This document shows, in pieces, positions 1-8,547 of a stretch of 35,699 nt of DNA. Origin of the DNA: Candidatus Cloacimonadota bacterium (GTDB lineage: Bacteria; Muiribacteriota; UBA6191). The stretch spans positions 1-35,699 of the forward strand of contig JACFNL010000031.1 of NCBI GenBank assembly GCA_019454875.1, given 5' to 3'. Each line of letters begins with the position of its first letter. The first letter of the stretch is position 1. The notes below the pieces were generated by a model. The model saw only the letters and a program-made list of their open reading frames with translations, was not told the DNA's origin and made no database searches. The position numbers and the translations under genes were made by a program.

Positions 1-2
1 AT

Positions 3-2312
3 GATACAGTGCCTCCCACATTGTCTCTTGATGTAAATAATGAGGTCTGGATAACCTCAGGGGTAATTGATCTTCGCGGCAAAACGCAGGACTTGCCCCC
101 CCGTCCTTTGGGAATTGCTGGATTTGGAAGCACCATGGGCACTGGAGTAAGGACAGTTCAGATCAAACTAGAAGCAATTAACAGTCTCGGTTCTGCCACA
201 GCTCCGGCATTTTTGGACTGGACCAATATTCCACTGGATCGTAATCCTTTGACCCACGGGGCTAATCAGGAATTCTCCTTTCACTTCAATCGCAAATTTT
301 TTGACTTCAGAGATAGGGTAAGAATTTCACTCAGGGCTATGGATGCTTCTTCAAATATCTCGATTCTTTATCGGGAACTGTCCCTGGATTCCGATCTTTT
401 AGAGGATCCCATCATATTGAGCCCCGAGGACTCAGCGGCCTATCCCGGTGGGATTGTGCAGTTTCGCTGGAAACCCGTGACCAAAGCATCCTCTTATCTT
501 CTGGTGTTTCATGATGCTGAAGGAAATCAGCATCCCTTCAGTTTTTTAGCATCTCAGGTACAAAATGATGTCAATCTGGATCAGCTTCCTCCCGGCCCCC
601 TGTTTTTTACAGTTCTGGCTATTGATGGAAGTGGTAATCGCTCACCCGGTAACAATGGTCGCCGCCTGATTCTTGATCAGAACCTTCCTAAGGTAAGTAA
701 GATTGTATGGGAAAAGCCTGTGGCATCTTCGGATAAATCGGGAAGGATTTTGTTATCTACAGTTCGATTTCATATTACATTCAGTGAGATGATGGATGTC
801 AATTCACCAATCAAAGCTGTTTTTCGGCCTGACGATCGTTTGCAGCTGACCAACTCCTTTGGCCAATCCATAGCCCAGAGTTGTCCACCGGTGGAATTAA
901 AACCAGTTTCTTATTCACAGAATCAGTGGGTTGGTACATTGGAGCTGACACCTAGGGACGAATTCTGTGACTACAATGGAATTGCCCATATTGATGTGTC
1001 TGAGTACAAGGATTCGGCAGGCAATCGAGGATCAGAGTATCGTTATAGCTTTGAACTGGACACCGGTCCCTGGTTTGATTTCAGAATCTTTTCCAATCCC
1101 GTAGAGGAGCTTGAGATTGTTTTTGTCTTAAAAGGTCTGGATAAGCGGGGTGGGGGCCTTGAGACCATACCGGAGGTGCCGTTTTTTCAGATCAGACAGC
1201 AAAAAATCCCTGGAGAAAATTCTTTGGATGATGTGCTGCGGATTGTGCCTCTTAGTAGAATCAATTCCTCCACCTTCCATGGAACCTACCGCCTGGATTC
1301 TTCTTTGTCCGGTTCACTACGGCTTGAAATTACGGCATCGGATCGACAGGGAAACCGTGGTACCCGTGTATTACCATTTCAAGTACAGCAGCTTGGATTT
1401 GATGAGGGGGCCTTAACTCCAACTCCCGTTTCTACAGGCAGTGCCTCCCTAAGTCGCGCATCTACCATGATTTCCTGGGTTTTTCCCTGGTATACCCTGG
1501 AGGAAAACAAGGGAAAACGAATGCCACTTTTTAACCTGTTACCCACAAGAGGTAATCATTCCCTGGTTCAGCTGCTCGTAGACCTTAAAAAATATCCTCT
1601 GGATCTGGATGGAAAATATGCAGTTATGGAATGTGGGGATAAATGTGTCTATCCCCAGCAAATTCGTGAAGGCAGTCATATTCGCCTGAATACCAGTAAT
1701 CTGGCAGCCCTAAGACTGATTGAGGACTCAAATCCTCCTCTTCTTTCCTGGTTTCAGTCTGAGGAAGAGCTAAAAAATCTTGATGAGGATTTACAGTTGC
1801 GGGTTTTAGATGATGGGGTGGGGCTTAGTAAAGATAAAATTCAGGTATTTCTTAATAACAAACCTGTAAAAGACTTTATGTTTCTTGAAGAGGAAGCGGT
1901 TATTCCCAGACGATTTTTTCGGTCTTTGGTAGCCAATGAGATTAATATCGTCGCTGAAGATTTTTTAGGAAATCAGGCCCGTTTGTCAGCAGTAGTTGTG
2001 CCTGTGGGCCCAATTCAGGTGGAAGAGCTTTACGCTATTCCCTCTCCAGCCCGGTATGGGGCCGTAGTCTATGTCAAGTCCAGCCGGGTTCCTTCAGAAC
2101 TTCAGATTCTAATCTATGACGCAGCTGGACGGAGGGTAGCCTCCTGGATGGAACAGGGGGCTTCCCTGAACAGCCGGATGCACAAGGTTTTATTCTCTGA
2201 TCTTCTCAGGGGAAAATCGATTGCCAATGGAGTGTATTTTCTTAGAGCCAGGGTTAAGGACTCGGATGGAAATACAGCCAGACTGCATCAGAAATTTGCC
2301 TGGATAGAATAG
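3..2312 (+). CDS. C-terminal part of a large secreted multi-Ig protein with FlgD-like tail (5' partial)
   Basis: The frame is open from the left edge, so the GTG at position 9 is probably an internal Val codon and the gene starts outside the window. What remains is about 769 residues of extracellular beta-sandwich modules. It begins with an Ig-like unit (DT-PPTLSL style opening), then a fibronectin-III-like unit (around 415-690), an SbsA-type Ig-like unit (the FSEMMD motif near 780-800), further Ig-like modules, and a final FlgD-like/sorting-domain-like module at about 2019-2309 with the typical IYDAAGR and ANGVYFLRA strands. Such tails are common at the C-terminus of secreted or surface proteins in several diderm phyla. 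The exact role cannot be read from this part. A possible tandem promoter for the next gene follows its stop. Family-level call is good; function is unknown. Confidence 0.75.
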   Translation, partial: DTVPPTLSLDVNNEVWITSGVIDLRGKTQDLPPRPLGIAGFGSTMGTGVRTVQIKLEAINSLGSATAPAFLDWTNIPLDRNPLTHGANQEFSFHFNRKFFDFRDRVRISLRAMDASSNISILYRELSLDSDLLEDPIILSPEDSAAYPGGIVQFRWKPVTKASSYLLVFHDAEGNQHPFSFLASQVQNDVNLDQLPPGPLFFTVLAIDGSGNRSPGNNGRRLILDQNLPKVSKIVWEKPVASSDKSGRILLSTVRFHITFSEMMDVNSPIKAVFRPDDRLQLTNSFGQSIAQSCPPVELKPVSYSQNQWVGTLELTPRDEFCDYNGIAHIDVSEYKDSAGNRGSEYRYSFELDTGPWFDFRIFSNPVEELEIVFVLKGLDKRGGGLETIPEVPFFQIRQQKIPGENSLDDVLRIVPLSRINSSTFHGTYRLDSSLSGSLRLEITASDRQGNRGTRVLPFQVQQLGFDEGALTPTPVSTGSASLSRASTMISWVFPWYTLEENKGKRMPLFNLLPTRGNHSLVQLLVDLKKYPLDLDGKYAVMECGDKCVYPQQIREGSHIRLNTSNLAALRLIEDSNPPLLSWFQSEEELKNLDEDLQLRVLDDGVGLSKDKIQVFLNNKPVKDFMFLEEEAVIPRRFFRSLVANEINIVAEDFLGNQARLSAVVVPVGPIQVEELYAIPSPARYGAVVYVKSSRVPSELQILIYDAAGRRVASWMEQGASLNSRMHKVLFSDLLRGKSIANGVYFLRARVKDSDGNTARLHQKFAWIE

Positions 2313-2382
2313 GGGGTTGACATTTTTACGGTCTTCGGGCGGATAATGATGAAAGATTGGCAAATGTCCTTGGTTCAAAGCA

Positions 2383-2412
2383 TTGACAGCCTCTGTAGAA
2401 TGGGCAGATAAT
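2383..2412 (+). promoter_or_regulatory. Putative sigma-70-type promoter, possibly giving a leaderless mRNA
   Basis: A perfect TTGACA (2383-2388) is followed after 18 nt by GATAAT (2407-2412). Transcription would begin near 2419-2421, i.e. at the ATG (2421) of the MBL-fold gene, which has no Shine-Dalgarno sequence. A second TTGACA (2317-2322) with GATAAT 19 nt downstream (2342-2347) lies upstream in the same gap and could be a tandem promoter. Confidence 0.5.
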
Positions 2413-2420
2413 AACCTAGC

Positions 2421-3272
2421 ATGAAAGTGAAGTTCTGGGGTGCCCGCGGCTCTGTACCGATTTCCCGTCCTGACTGTAGAGTCTATGGGGGCAATACAAC
2501 CGCAGTGGAAGTTGTTTCGGACGGTGGTTGTCGCGTTATTATTGATGCTGGAACCGGAATCCGTGATTTGGGCAATTCACTTTTGGCCAAACTTCCTGTA
2601 AAAATTCACCTTTTGTTTACCCACTATCACTGGGATCATATCCAGGGCTTTCCATTTTTTGTGCCTGGTTTTATTCCTGGCAATGAATTGCATATCTACG
2701 GACAGAAAAAAGGGGAACAGGATGTCAGAGATATACTGAATCATCTCATGTCACCACCAAACTTCCCGGTGCCTTTAGCCATTATGGGTGCCAAAATGGT
2801 TTTTCATGATTTGCAGGAGACCGGAGAAATTGTTCTGGCCGATGATTTAAAAGTGATCTATGGTCCTCTGTTTCATCCTAACGGAGTGGTGGGGTTTCGT
2901 TTTGAGAGCAATGGCCGGGTTTTTACCTTCCTGACAGATATTGAGCATGAGTCCGAGGATGAAGTGTCGCAAAGTCCTTTGAATTTATCCCTGAATGCCG
3001 ATATTGTGGCGTATGATTGTCAATATACTCCTGAGCAATATCCCAGTCGCAAGAACTGGGGCCATTCAACCTGGGTCAGCGGGCTGCAGCTGGTGCGAAA
3101 GGCAGGGGCAAAAAGCCTCTATATGATTCATCATGATCCTGCCCACAATGATGTACAGATTGATTCCATGCTTAAAGCGGCCAGAGCCCAGGCAGATGCC
3201 CTTGGAGTTACTGTGGAAGCTGTTTATGAGGGTATGGAATTTGAGGTTGGTAGCCCTTCTTCTTCTGACTAG
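2421..3272 (+). CDS. MBL-fold metal-dependent hydrolase (PhnP/RNase Z-like group)
   Basis: This 283-residue protein has the metallo-beta-lactamase zinc motif H68-x-H70-x-D72-H73 (THYHWDHIQG). It also has a later Asp in the LTDIEH strand (about 172-176) and His residues in the NWGHST and MIHHDPAHND stretches that fit the remaining metal ligands. The opening MKVKFWGARGSVP and the YGGNTT loop are typical of the branch that includes phosphoribosyl cyclic phosphodiesterases (PhnP) and related phosphodiesterases. There is no signal peptide, so it should act in the cytoplasm. The substrate cannot be deduced: a cyclic nucleotide, another phosphodiester or RNA are all possible. The ATG at 2421 has no ribosome binding site and sits just below a good promoter. 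Its 3' end overlaps the signal-peptide codons of the next gene. Confidence 0.85.
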   Translation: MKVKFWGARGSVPISRPDCRVYGGNTTAVEVVSDGGCRVIIDAGTGIRDLGNSLLAKLPVKIHLLFTHYHWDHIQGFPFFVPGFIPGNELHIYGQKKGEQDVRDILNHLMSPPNFPVPLAIMGAKMVFHDLQETGEIVLADDLKVIYGPLFHPNGVVGFRFESNGRVFTFLTDIEHESEDEVSQSPLNLSLNADIVAYDCQYTPEQYPSRKNWGHSTWVSGLQLVRKAGAKSLYMIHHDPAHNDVQIDSMLKAARAQADALGVTVEAVYEGMEFEVGSPSSSD

Positions 3273-4851
3273 CACCTCCCTGGTGCTGGCTGAGGTCCCG
3301 GACTGGATTCTGTTTCACAGTGGCAAGCTGGAGCATACAGCATTTCCCGAGTCGAGTTTTCCTGGAAGTCACGACCTTAGGACCTTAGACGATGGGTTTG
3401 TAATTTTTCGTTTAAATTCCAATGCTTTGGTCAAAGCTGGATCGGATTCTGTTTTAAAGCTGCGCCACTCACCTAATCTAGGGATTCAGTTTCTCACTCT
3501 TTTGGATGGAAGCCTGTTTTTGAATCTTCCTAGTACAGAGGGTCAGGAACATATTGTGGAAACTCCCTACGGGAATTTTTCGTCCCGAAGGGGAGATTTT
3601 CTATTTCTGATGGATTTACAAAAGGAAGTTTTAGAAATTTCCTGTGGAGATGGGCTGGGAGTGTTTAAACTGGATCATCTGGAGTATTCTTTGGCCCCAG
3701 GGGAAAAACTCTATTTTTATCAGGGACGAATTTACCCTAAAAAAGTACTTGCCGGTTCTGAAAACCGGGTGCTGTATTCCTGGTATCAAAGATCTCATGC
3801 CTGGCCACTACCGGCCTATTTTAATTCTTTAAGTGCAGGTATAGAGGATCAGTTGCCAGCCATTGAGGAACTGTACATCATGGGCTTACCCGTATCACAA
3901 TCTGGGTATCAGGACAGGGTTTTTGGAATTGGTGATCTGATTCTGGGCATGATTCGTATTGAAGGCAGACTGGTGCATCATCTGCCTCACCAGACTTTGC
4001 AGATTTCATTAAATGCGGGAGCGGAATGGGAAGATCTGGGTTCACGGGGCGAGTTTCTGTTTAAAATTCCTCCCAAAGAATCCCAATACGAGGTTCAGTT
4101 TCGCCTAAGGGAGAATCATAGGGTCATTCCTTTGTCCCACCCTCCCGTATCCTTTCGCTTTCACGCAGATTTTGGGGAAGGTGTGGTGAAGTCCTGGCTT
4201 GAGAACTACAAAAGACTCTGGGAGAGGGCTGATGCTGTGGGCTTGCGTCGTTTGCTTCAAACCAACCGGAGTTATTCGCTCTCCATCTATGAGGATCTTT
4301 TACAGATTCTGAGTTCTACCAGCACCAGAAGAATCCAGTTTGAGATATTAAATCTAATCAAAAGAGCCGGCATGCTTATGACTGAGGTTCGATTTACCAG
4401 AGTGACTACCCAGAAAAATTCTTTGCTTCCCATTCGTCAATCAGGTGTCTGGCAACTGGTGATCAAAGAAGACTCCCAGGGAAACCATGTATTGATCGCG
4501 TCTTCAGGAGAAGATCCAGTTTTTGGCGGAAATCCTGTCAGGGCCGGGGACAGGACAGGCCCAAAAATATTTGCTTCGCAAAGGGTCAATGTAGACCCGG
4601 CAATTGGAGCGACTTTGGCAATTACTGCCGAGGACGATGCATCAAGAATTGTCAGGGTGGAGTATTATACTGGTTCTGTTGGCACGGCTGGGACGGGGTT
4701 TGTTCTGGCCTGTGATGATGGAGTCTGTGATGAGAGGCGCGAGACAGCTACCTTGCGGATTCGACCAAAACCAGGGGTGAGACGGGTATTCGTCCGTGCC
4801 TTGGATGGTGCTGGAAACTGGGGCCCCGTACACTCTGTTTTGCTGGAATAG
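3226..4851 (+). CDS. Secreted FecR-like domain protein with C-terminal Ig-like module
   Basis: A longer frame begins at 3133, but the ATG at 3226 gives a clean signal peptide (MRVWN, then a Leu-rich core, cleavage after A22 before EVPDW), so I chose it. It overlaps the MBL gene by 47 bp in another frame. The 541-residue protein has a FecR-like beta-rich domain at roughly residues 50-170 (decision-like strands around TPYGNFSSRRGDF and LAPGEKLYFYQG). A middle part follows, and a helical/beta segment around 330-440 resembles an NTF2-like fold (VVKSWLENYKRLW start). The end is an Ig-like module (RVEYYT... ALDGAGNWGP). FecR domains elsewhere occur in anti-sigma regulators and in exported structural proteins; here the signal peptide and Ig module favour an exported periplasmic or surface role. 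No sigma factor is adjacent. Confidence 0.65.
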   Translation: MRVWNLRLVALLLLTSTSLVLAEVPDWILFHSGKLEHTAFPESSFPGSHDLRTLDDGFVIFRLNSNALVKAGSDSVLKLRHSPNLGIQFLTLLDGSLFLNLPSTEGQEHIVETPYGNFSSRRGDFLFLMDLQKEVLEISCGDGLGVFKLDHLEYSLAPGEKLYFYQGRIYPKKVLAGSENRVLYSWYQRSHAWPLPAYFNSLSAGIEDQLPAIEELYIMGLPVSQSGYQDRVFGIGDLILGMIRIEGRLVHHLPHQTLQISLNAGAEWEDLGSRGEFLFKIPPKESQYEVQFRLRENHRVIPLSHPPVSFRFHADFGEGVVKSWLENYKRLWERADAVGLRRLLQTNRSYSLSIYEDLLQILSSTSTRRIQFEILNLIKRAGMLMTEVRFTRVTTQKNSLLPIRQSGVWQLVIKEDSQGNHVLIASSGEDPVFGGNPVRAGDRTGPKIFASQRVNVDPAIGATLAITAEDDASRIVRVEYYTGSVGTAGTGFVLACDDGVCDERRETATLRIRPKPGVRRVFVRALDGAGNWGPVHSVLLE

Positions 4852-4904
4852 ACAAAAGGCATACCAGTATGAGCCTTACTGTCAGAACCATGAACCATCT
4901 AAAC

Positions 4905-4933
4905 TCGAAACACTGTTGATTCAGGCCGATAGT
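4905..4933 (+). promoter_or_regulatory. Weak putative promoter before the beta-barrel gene
   Basis: TCGAAA (4905-4910) and GATAGT (4928-4933) are spaced by 17 nt and each match 4 of 6 consensus positions. The ATG at 4942 lies 8 nt beyond and lacks a Shine-Dalgarno sequence, so the message could be leaderless. This call rests on spacing more than on motif quality. Confidence 0.25.
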
Positions 4934-4941
4934 TTTTGACG

Positions 4942-6918
4942 ATGTTCAGACCACTTTTGTATGTGTTGAGTTTCTTAATCCAGTCTGCGGTAGTAGAAGC
5001 CTCAGTATTTTCCGCACAGTATCGGGAATTGCTGCTTGAGGAAGCAAAAAGCCCTGAAGAAACGGCACTGGCCCAACGGATTCTTGGACTGGAACTAAGC
5101 TTTGAGGATGCTGAAACAGTCACTCAGAGAATTCCCTTTATATCAGCGGATAAAAAGCTCAGTCTTATTGAAGCCATCCGTTTGAAACGAAGACAGCTTA
5201 TGGCCACAGGAGAAACTAAACCCGACGACAGTGCCACAGCAATTGATGATCAGACTCAGGATCTGATCCGAAGATATTTGTTGCATATTGTCAGTTCGGA
5301 AAGTCAGTTTCAATTTGTCAAAAAACTTCTGATCAGGGAAAAAAATCCCGAGACAATCATCTATGAGTTAAGGCAGGCAGAATTTTTAACCGAGGCTCAA
5401 ATTCGTCAAGCCCAGTCCATATTAAGTGGACAGATGGTTCAGTTTGCCAACCGGGAGTTAAAAGATCAGTCCAGTTATGCTCAAAAGGCAGCCTTTCAAC
5501 ATGCGGCCTACTCAAGAGATGCAGAAGATATTCCAGGCAGTGATGGGACACGGTTATCCTATCGCCATGCAATCGTCAGTACAGAGCGATTAGATGATCG
5601 TGAGTATATGGCAGATGTATCTGTCAGGGCCGGAGGCAGTATCTGGCACCCTGAGGAAGATGTTTTGCTGGAGAGGCTACGACTGGAATTTCGTTCCCGG
5701 GCCCATCATCTGGTCTTAGGACATCAGCTGCCCCAGGATATGTCCCTTGGTCTACAAAAGGGCTGGTTTGGGGCACAGTGGAGTCTTTTTGAAAATGGGG
5801 GAGAGGGTCAGGTATTGGCGGGATATCTTGATGAGGGCAATTTTTTGGGGTCGGATTTTGAAAGGGAAAAGACCTGGATGGCTGGATTCAGATATACCAG
5901 AAGCACTCATAATACGGATCTGTTTGGTTTTGAGGTACTTGGTTCAAGACAGGATCGCAATGGGGGCCGTGCCGGGTTGAACCTTGGGTGGTTTGTGGAA
6001 AAGTCCCTGGCCAGACATTTAGGGATGCGAGCGGAGCTGAATCTTTCCCATGGTGGTCCTCGGGCAGTAAGGGAAATGTCGGATGCTGCTGGAATGCTTC
6101 AGTTAGCCTATTCAGACGGTCGGGCATTTGGGGAGCTTTCCTATCGCAGGCTGGGACGGGACTGGTTTAGCCTCAGTGGTGAAACAGGTTCTGACTCCCA
6201 GGAGATTTTAAGCCGGATTGGTGAGGTTGTAAGCTGGGGGGACTGGGAAGTGGAGCTGTTTGAGGCCCGAAGTTTTGTACAGGGTCTTGATTCCAAAACG
6301 GTCCGTCGGCCTGCTGTGTACACCAGATTTGTGGAGCCAATGGGCCACAAGGATCTTCTGTTTGATATACATTGGCTTCAGTCCGATGAAGATGTGTCAG
6401 TGGGGCTGGCTACTGAAGACACCAAAACCCTGCATTTTGGACTTCAGAAACAATGGGGCCGCCTGGTCAGTGATTCTTCCCTGAGATTAAGGGATATGGA
6501 CAAATCCAGTCCTTTAAGAGTTCAGGAAGACCGTGAAAGAGTGGTACATTCCGGTCTTCGTTACCTGGTTCCTCTAGGCAACAAGGGACTTTGGCCTGGC
6601 TTTTATTACCAAAGGCAAAGACTGGATGAAGGAGGGCTTGTTTTAAGCCATCGCGATACCATGTCCGTGGATCTCAGTACAGAAATTTTTTCCCGTACCC
6701 AGGCCTCTTTGGAATGGCAGTATCAGAAACAGTCTGCCCCAAATCTATTGGCTCGACAGGAACTCTTAAGAATGCAGATGGTACTGGAGCATCCTTTTGA
6801 TATGAGCTGGGACAAGTCCCTTGAGTTCTCTTTATCAGTTGAAGAAGGCAAGTATGCCGGAAGCCTGTTTCGTCCCAGTGGTACTGAGGTGACAGTTTCT
6901 TATCACAATCAGTTCTGA
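4942..6918 (+). CDS. Putative outer-membrane beta-barrel protein
   Basis: A TTG two codons upstream (4936) could extend the frame, but the ATG at 4942 begins a normal signal peptide (MFRPLLYVLSFLIQSAVVEA, cleaved near A20). The 658-residue product has a more helical N-terminal third (about 20-190). It then has a long run of alternating polar/hydrophobic strands rich in Gly, Trp, Tyr and Arg, such as LGLQKGWFGAQWSLF and GFRYTRS. It ends in the strand VTVSYHNQF with a terminal Phe, the classic signal recognised by the BAM complex for barrel assembly. No porin or transporter family is recognised. It follows a FecR/Ig protein and an Ig/FlgD protein, so it may belong to the same envelope unit. Its stop overlaps that of the convergent lipoprotein gene by 10 bp. 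Confidence 0.6.
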   Translation: MFRPLLYVLSFLIQSAVVEASVFSAQYRELLLEEAKSPEETALAQRILGLELSFEDAETVTQRIPFISADKKLSLIEAIRLKRRQLMATGETKPDDSATAIDDQTQDLIRRYLLHIVSSESQFQFVKKLLIREKNPETIIYELRQAEFLTEAQIRQAQSILSGQMVQFANRELKDQSSYAQKAAFQHAAYSRDAEDIPGSDGTRLSYRHAIVSTERLDDREYMADVSVRAGGSIWHPEEDVLLERLRLEFRSRAHHLVLGHQLPQDMSLGLQKGWFGAQWSLFENGGEGQVLAGYLDEGNFLGSDFEREKTWMAGFRYTRSTHNTDLFGFEVLGSRQDRNGGRAGLNLGWFVEKSLARHLGMRAELNLSHGGPRAVREMSDAAGMLQLAYSDGRAFGELSYRRLGRDWFSLSGETGSDSQEILSRIGEVVSWGDWEVELFEARSFVQGLDSKTVRRPAVYTRFVEPMGHKDLLFDIHWLQSDEDVSVGLATEDTKTLHFGLQKQWGRLVSDSSLRLRDMDKSSPLRVQEDRERVVHSGLRYLVPLGNKGLWPGFYYQRQRLDEGGLVLSHRDTMSVDLSTEIFSRTQASLEWQYQKQSAPNLLARQELLRMQMVLEHPFDMSWDKSLEFSLSVEEGKYAGSLFRPSGTEVTVSYHNQF

Positions 6919-8357
6919 GCCCGGAAGGTTCTGGGCCAGAAACCAAGGAATCTGGGAGACTTTATATTGGCTGTGTAGCGGTAGTTAGTAACTGCCCTGG
7001 GCTGAACTACATTGCCATATACCAGGGAGGCTTCCATAATCTGGGGGAAACTTCCACCCGGAGTTACTTGATTCTCAATATAAAGAATCCTCTTTTGATC
7101 CAGTGAGATATCATAGTCATAACTTGTGGCCCTTGGGCCTAGTACTATGTAATAGACATTGCCATTATAAATGGGGGGGATTTCCATCAGATAATGTTCG
7201 CTAGGGTTCACAGTCACATTTTCCAGACCGGTAAACAGACCAAATCCTGTAGGATTAAATCTCAGATTGGATTTTACAAGCTGGTCTCTTGTGATCTGCC
7301 TGGCTGCTGAGGCAGTGGCCGATTCCACGACACTAAGAATAAAGATCTGAGAAACTGTGCTCAGATTGGAGCAAATGACGGATCGGGTTGGGGCCTGGGT
7401 GTCCTGGGGACTTGCTAAAAAGGCAATCATGTTTTCTCTGGGGTGCCAGTCAAGATAACTGACCAATCCAGGACATTCGGCGCGTTCAGTCAGGCTTTTG
7501 GCAGGGGCCGGGTTTAAAATCCCGTTGTTTACCAGTTCATTAAGCCTGTCCCTTTCCAGAACAGCCAAGGGCTGGGAAGAAGAATCCACCCGAATCCAGG
7601 GTAAGCGGTTCTGATCAATTAAGGGGCTGACGGCCTGAATGGCATCCGACATGGGTGCTTTCATCATAGTCTGGTTCTGCAAAAATACCAGTACCCTGCC
7701 ATCGGGACTCAGATTTGGCTGACTGCTGTCAAAATTTGTGACGGTATCGGCATAAATTCGCACAACACAGTTCAAACAGTCACTTTTCAAATCTGCTTTG
7801 TAAAGATCCATTCTGTCCAATGGATTCAGCCTGCCGGAAAACAGAATGATATCTGGCAGAAAGGGATGGGGAAGTACATCCTGAATCTGTGCGAACGAAC
7901 CAAGATTAGGCAAGGGTGTGACATGCTGGGTTGGATCCTGACTCTGCATTTCAAGCCATACCGGACCTTCCTGAAAAAAAATTGTATGTGCTCCCCGTTC
8001 CGAGCGGCCAAACCAGAGTTCAATCTGGGCAATTGTAGTCTCGGGTACAGTAATTTCCACGCTGGTCAGATACAGTCCCGAGCGAACCGAAACCATGTAT
8101 TGCCCAGGATTGATTTCTGGTATAAGAAATCTGCCAAAGGCATCAGAATGAACCTTATAGTCTCCGGGCTGGATGATGACTTCTGCATCACGACTGAAAT
8201 TTTGCGAGTCCAGATTGAAGATACTTCCACTAAGACTGGTTCTTAACGGATTGTCGGGATTGATTCGCTGGTTTAATTCTTCCGGGCCACAGCCTAAAAA
8301 CAGGATTCCAGCACAAAGTAGAGGGAAAAGCAGACGAAACAGAGAATTCATACCCAT
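6909..8357 (-). CDS. Lipoprotein with carboxypeptidase-regulatory-like domain and TolB-like propeller
   Basis: The frame could begin at 8435, but the ATG at 8357 (or 8351, two codons later) puts a short basic/hydrophobic leader directly before the lipobox F-L-G-C (Cys23), so I use 8357. The product is 482 residues, predicted to be lipidated at Cys23. Residues about 40-125 form a carboxypeptidase-regulatory-like beta sandwich (SGSIFNL, FGRFLIPEINPGQYMVSV). The rest has repeated blades of the TolB/PD40 type: QPNLSPDGRVLVFL, YLDWHPRENMIAFLA, YDYDISLDQKRILYI. Such propellers often bind proteins or envelope ligands. It is transcribed away from rpsB and towards the barrel gene. A partner among the upstream surface proteins is plausible but not shown. 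Confidence 0.7.
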   Translation of the reverse strand: MGMNSLFRLLFPLLCAGILFLGCGPEELNQRINPDNPLRTSLSGSIFNLDSQNFSRDAEVIIQPGDYKVHSDAFGRFLIPEINPGQYMVSVRSGLYLTSVEITVPETTIAQIELWFGRSERGAHTIFFQEGPVWLEMQSQDPTQHVTPLPNLGSFAQIQDVLPHPFLPDIILFSGRLNPLDRMDLYKADLKSDCLNCVVRIYADTVTNFDSSQPNLSPDGRVLVFLQNQTMMKAPMSDAIQAVSPLIDQNRLPWIRVDSSSQPLAVLERDRLNELVNNGILNPAPAKSLTERAECPGLVSYLDWHPRENMIAFLASPQDTQAPTRSVICSNLSTVSQIFILSVVESATASAARQITRDQLVKSNLRFNPTGFGLFTGLENVTVNPSEHYLMEIPPIYNGNVYYIVLGPRATSYDYDISLDQKRILYIENQVTPGGSFPQIMEASLVYGNVVQPRAVTNYRYTANIKSPRFLGFWPRTFRAQN

Positions 8358-8364
8358 GACTTCG

Positions 8365-8380
8365 GAACCTGATGAGGTTC
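8365..8380. repeat. Small inverted repeat before the lipoprotein start
   Basis: GAACCT-GATG-AGGTTC forms a perfect 6-bp stem with a 4-nt loop, 7 nt upstream of the minus-strand start at 8357. In the lipoprotein mRNA it would include the only AGG that could serve as a ribosome binding site, so it might dampen translation. It may also be chance. Confidence 0.3.
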
Positions 8381-8397
8381 GCATAAGATTTGACTTA

Positions 8398-8426
8398 TTG
8401 ATTTTCCTAAACAAGTTGGTTAACAT
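8398..8426 (+). promoter_or_regulatory. Weak candidate promoter for the rpsB-tsf unit
   Basis: TTGATT (8398-8403), 17 nt, TAACAT (8421-8426), each 4 of 6 to consensus. It would leave a leader of roughly 115 nt before rpsB, long enough for the S2-type autoregulation known in other bacteria. A second TTGACT at 8465-8470 has only a poor -10 (TTAAAA). The 190-bp divergent gap must hold promoters for both directions, but I cannot fix either with confidence. Confidence 0.25.
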
Positions 8427-8547
8427 GCCCCACAAGTAGAGTAATACAACTTCTGTCAGAAATTTTGACTGACTGGCACGGTGGTTCCTTAAAAACAGGG
8501 ATTCGCCAGCAGCGGACAGAAGGGGTTAACAACCAAAAGGAGTTTTT

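Noticed and set aside
9..11. GTG as the start of the first gene
   Set aside because: The frame stays open to the left edge and the protein begins in the middle of an Ig-like module, so it is most likely an internal Val codon of a truncated gene.
3133..3225. Upstream ATG of the FecR-like gene
   Set aside because: It would put 31 residues of non-signal sequence before a perfect signal peptide and enlarge the overlap with the MBL gene.
4852..4941. GGCATAC/GTATGAGCC near the FecR gene end as a terminator
   Set aside because: The loop would be only two bases, with a bulge, and no T tract follows.
7866..8246. 126-codon plus-strand frame inside the lipoprotein gene
   Set aside because: It lies opposite a well-supported lipoprotein with domain motifs; its own product has no recognisable features.
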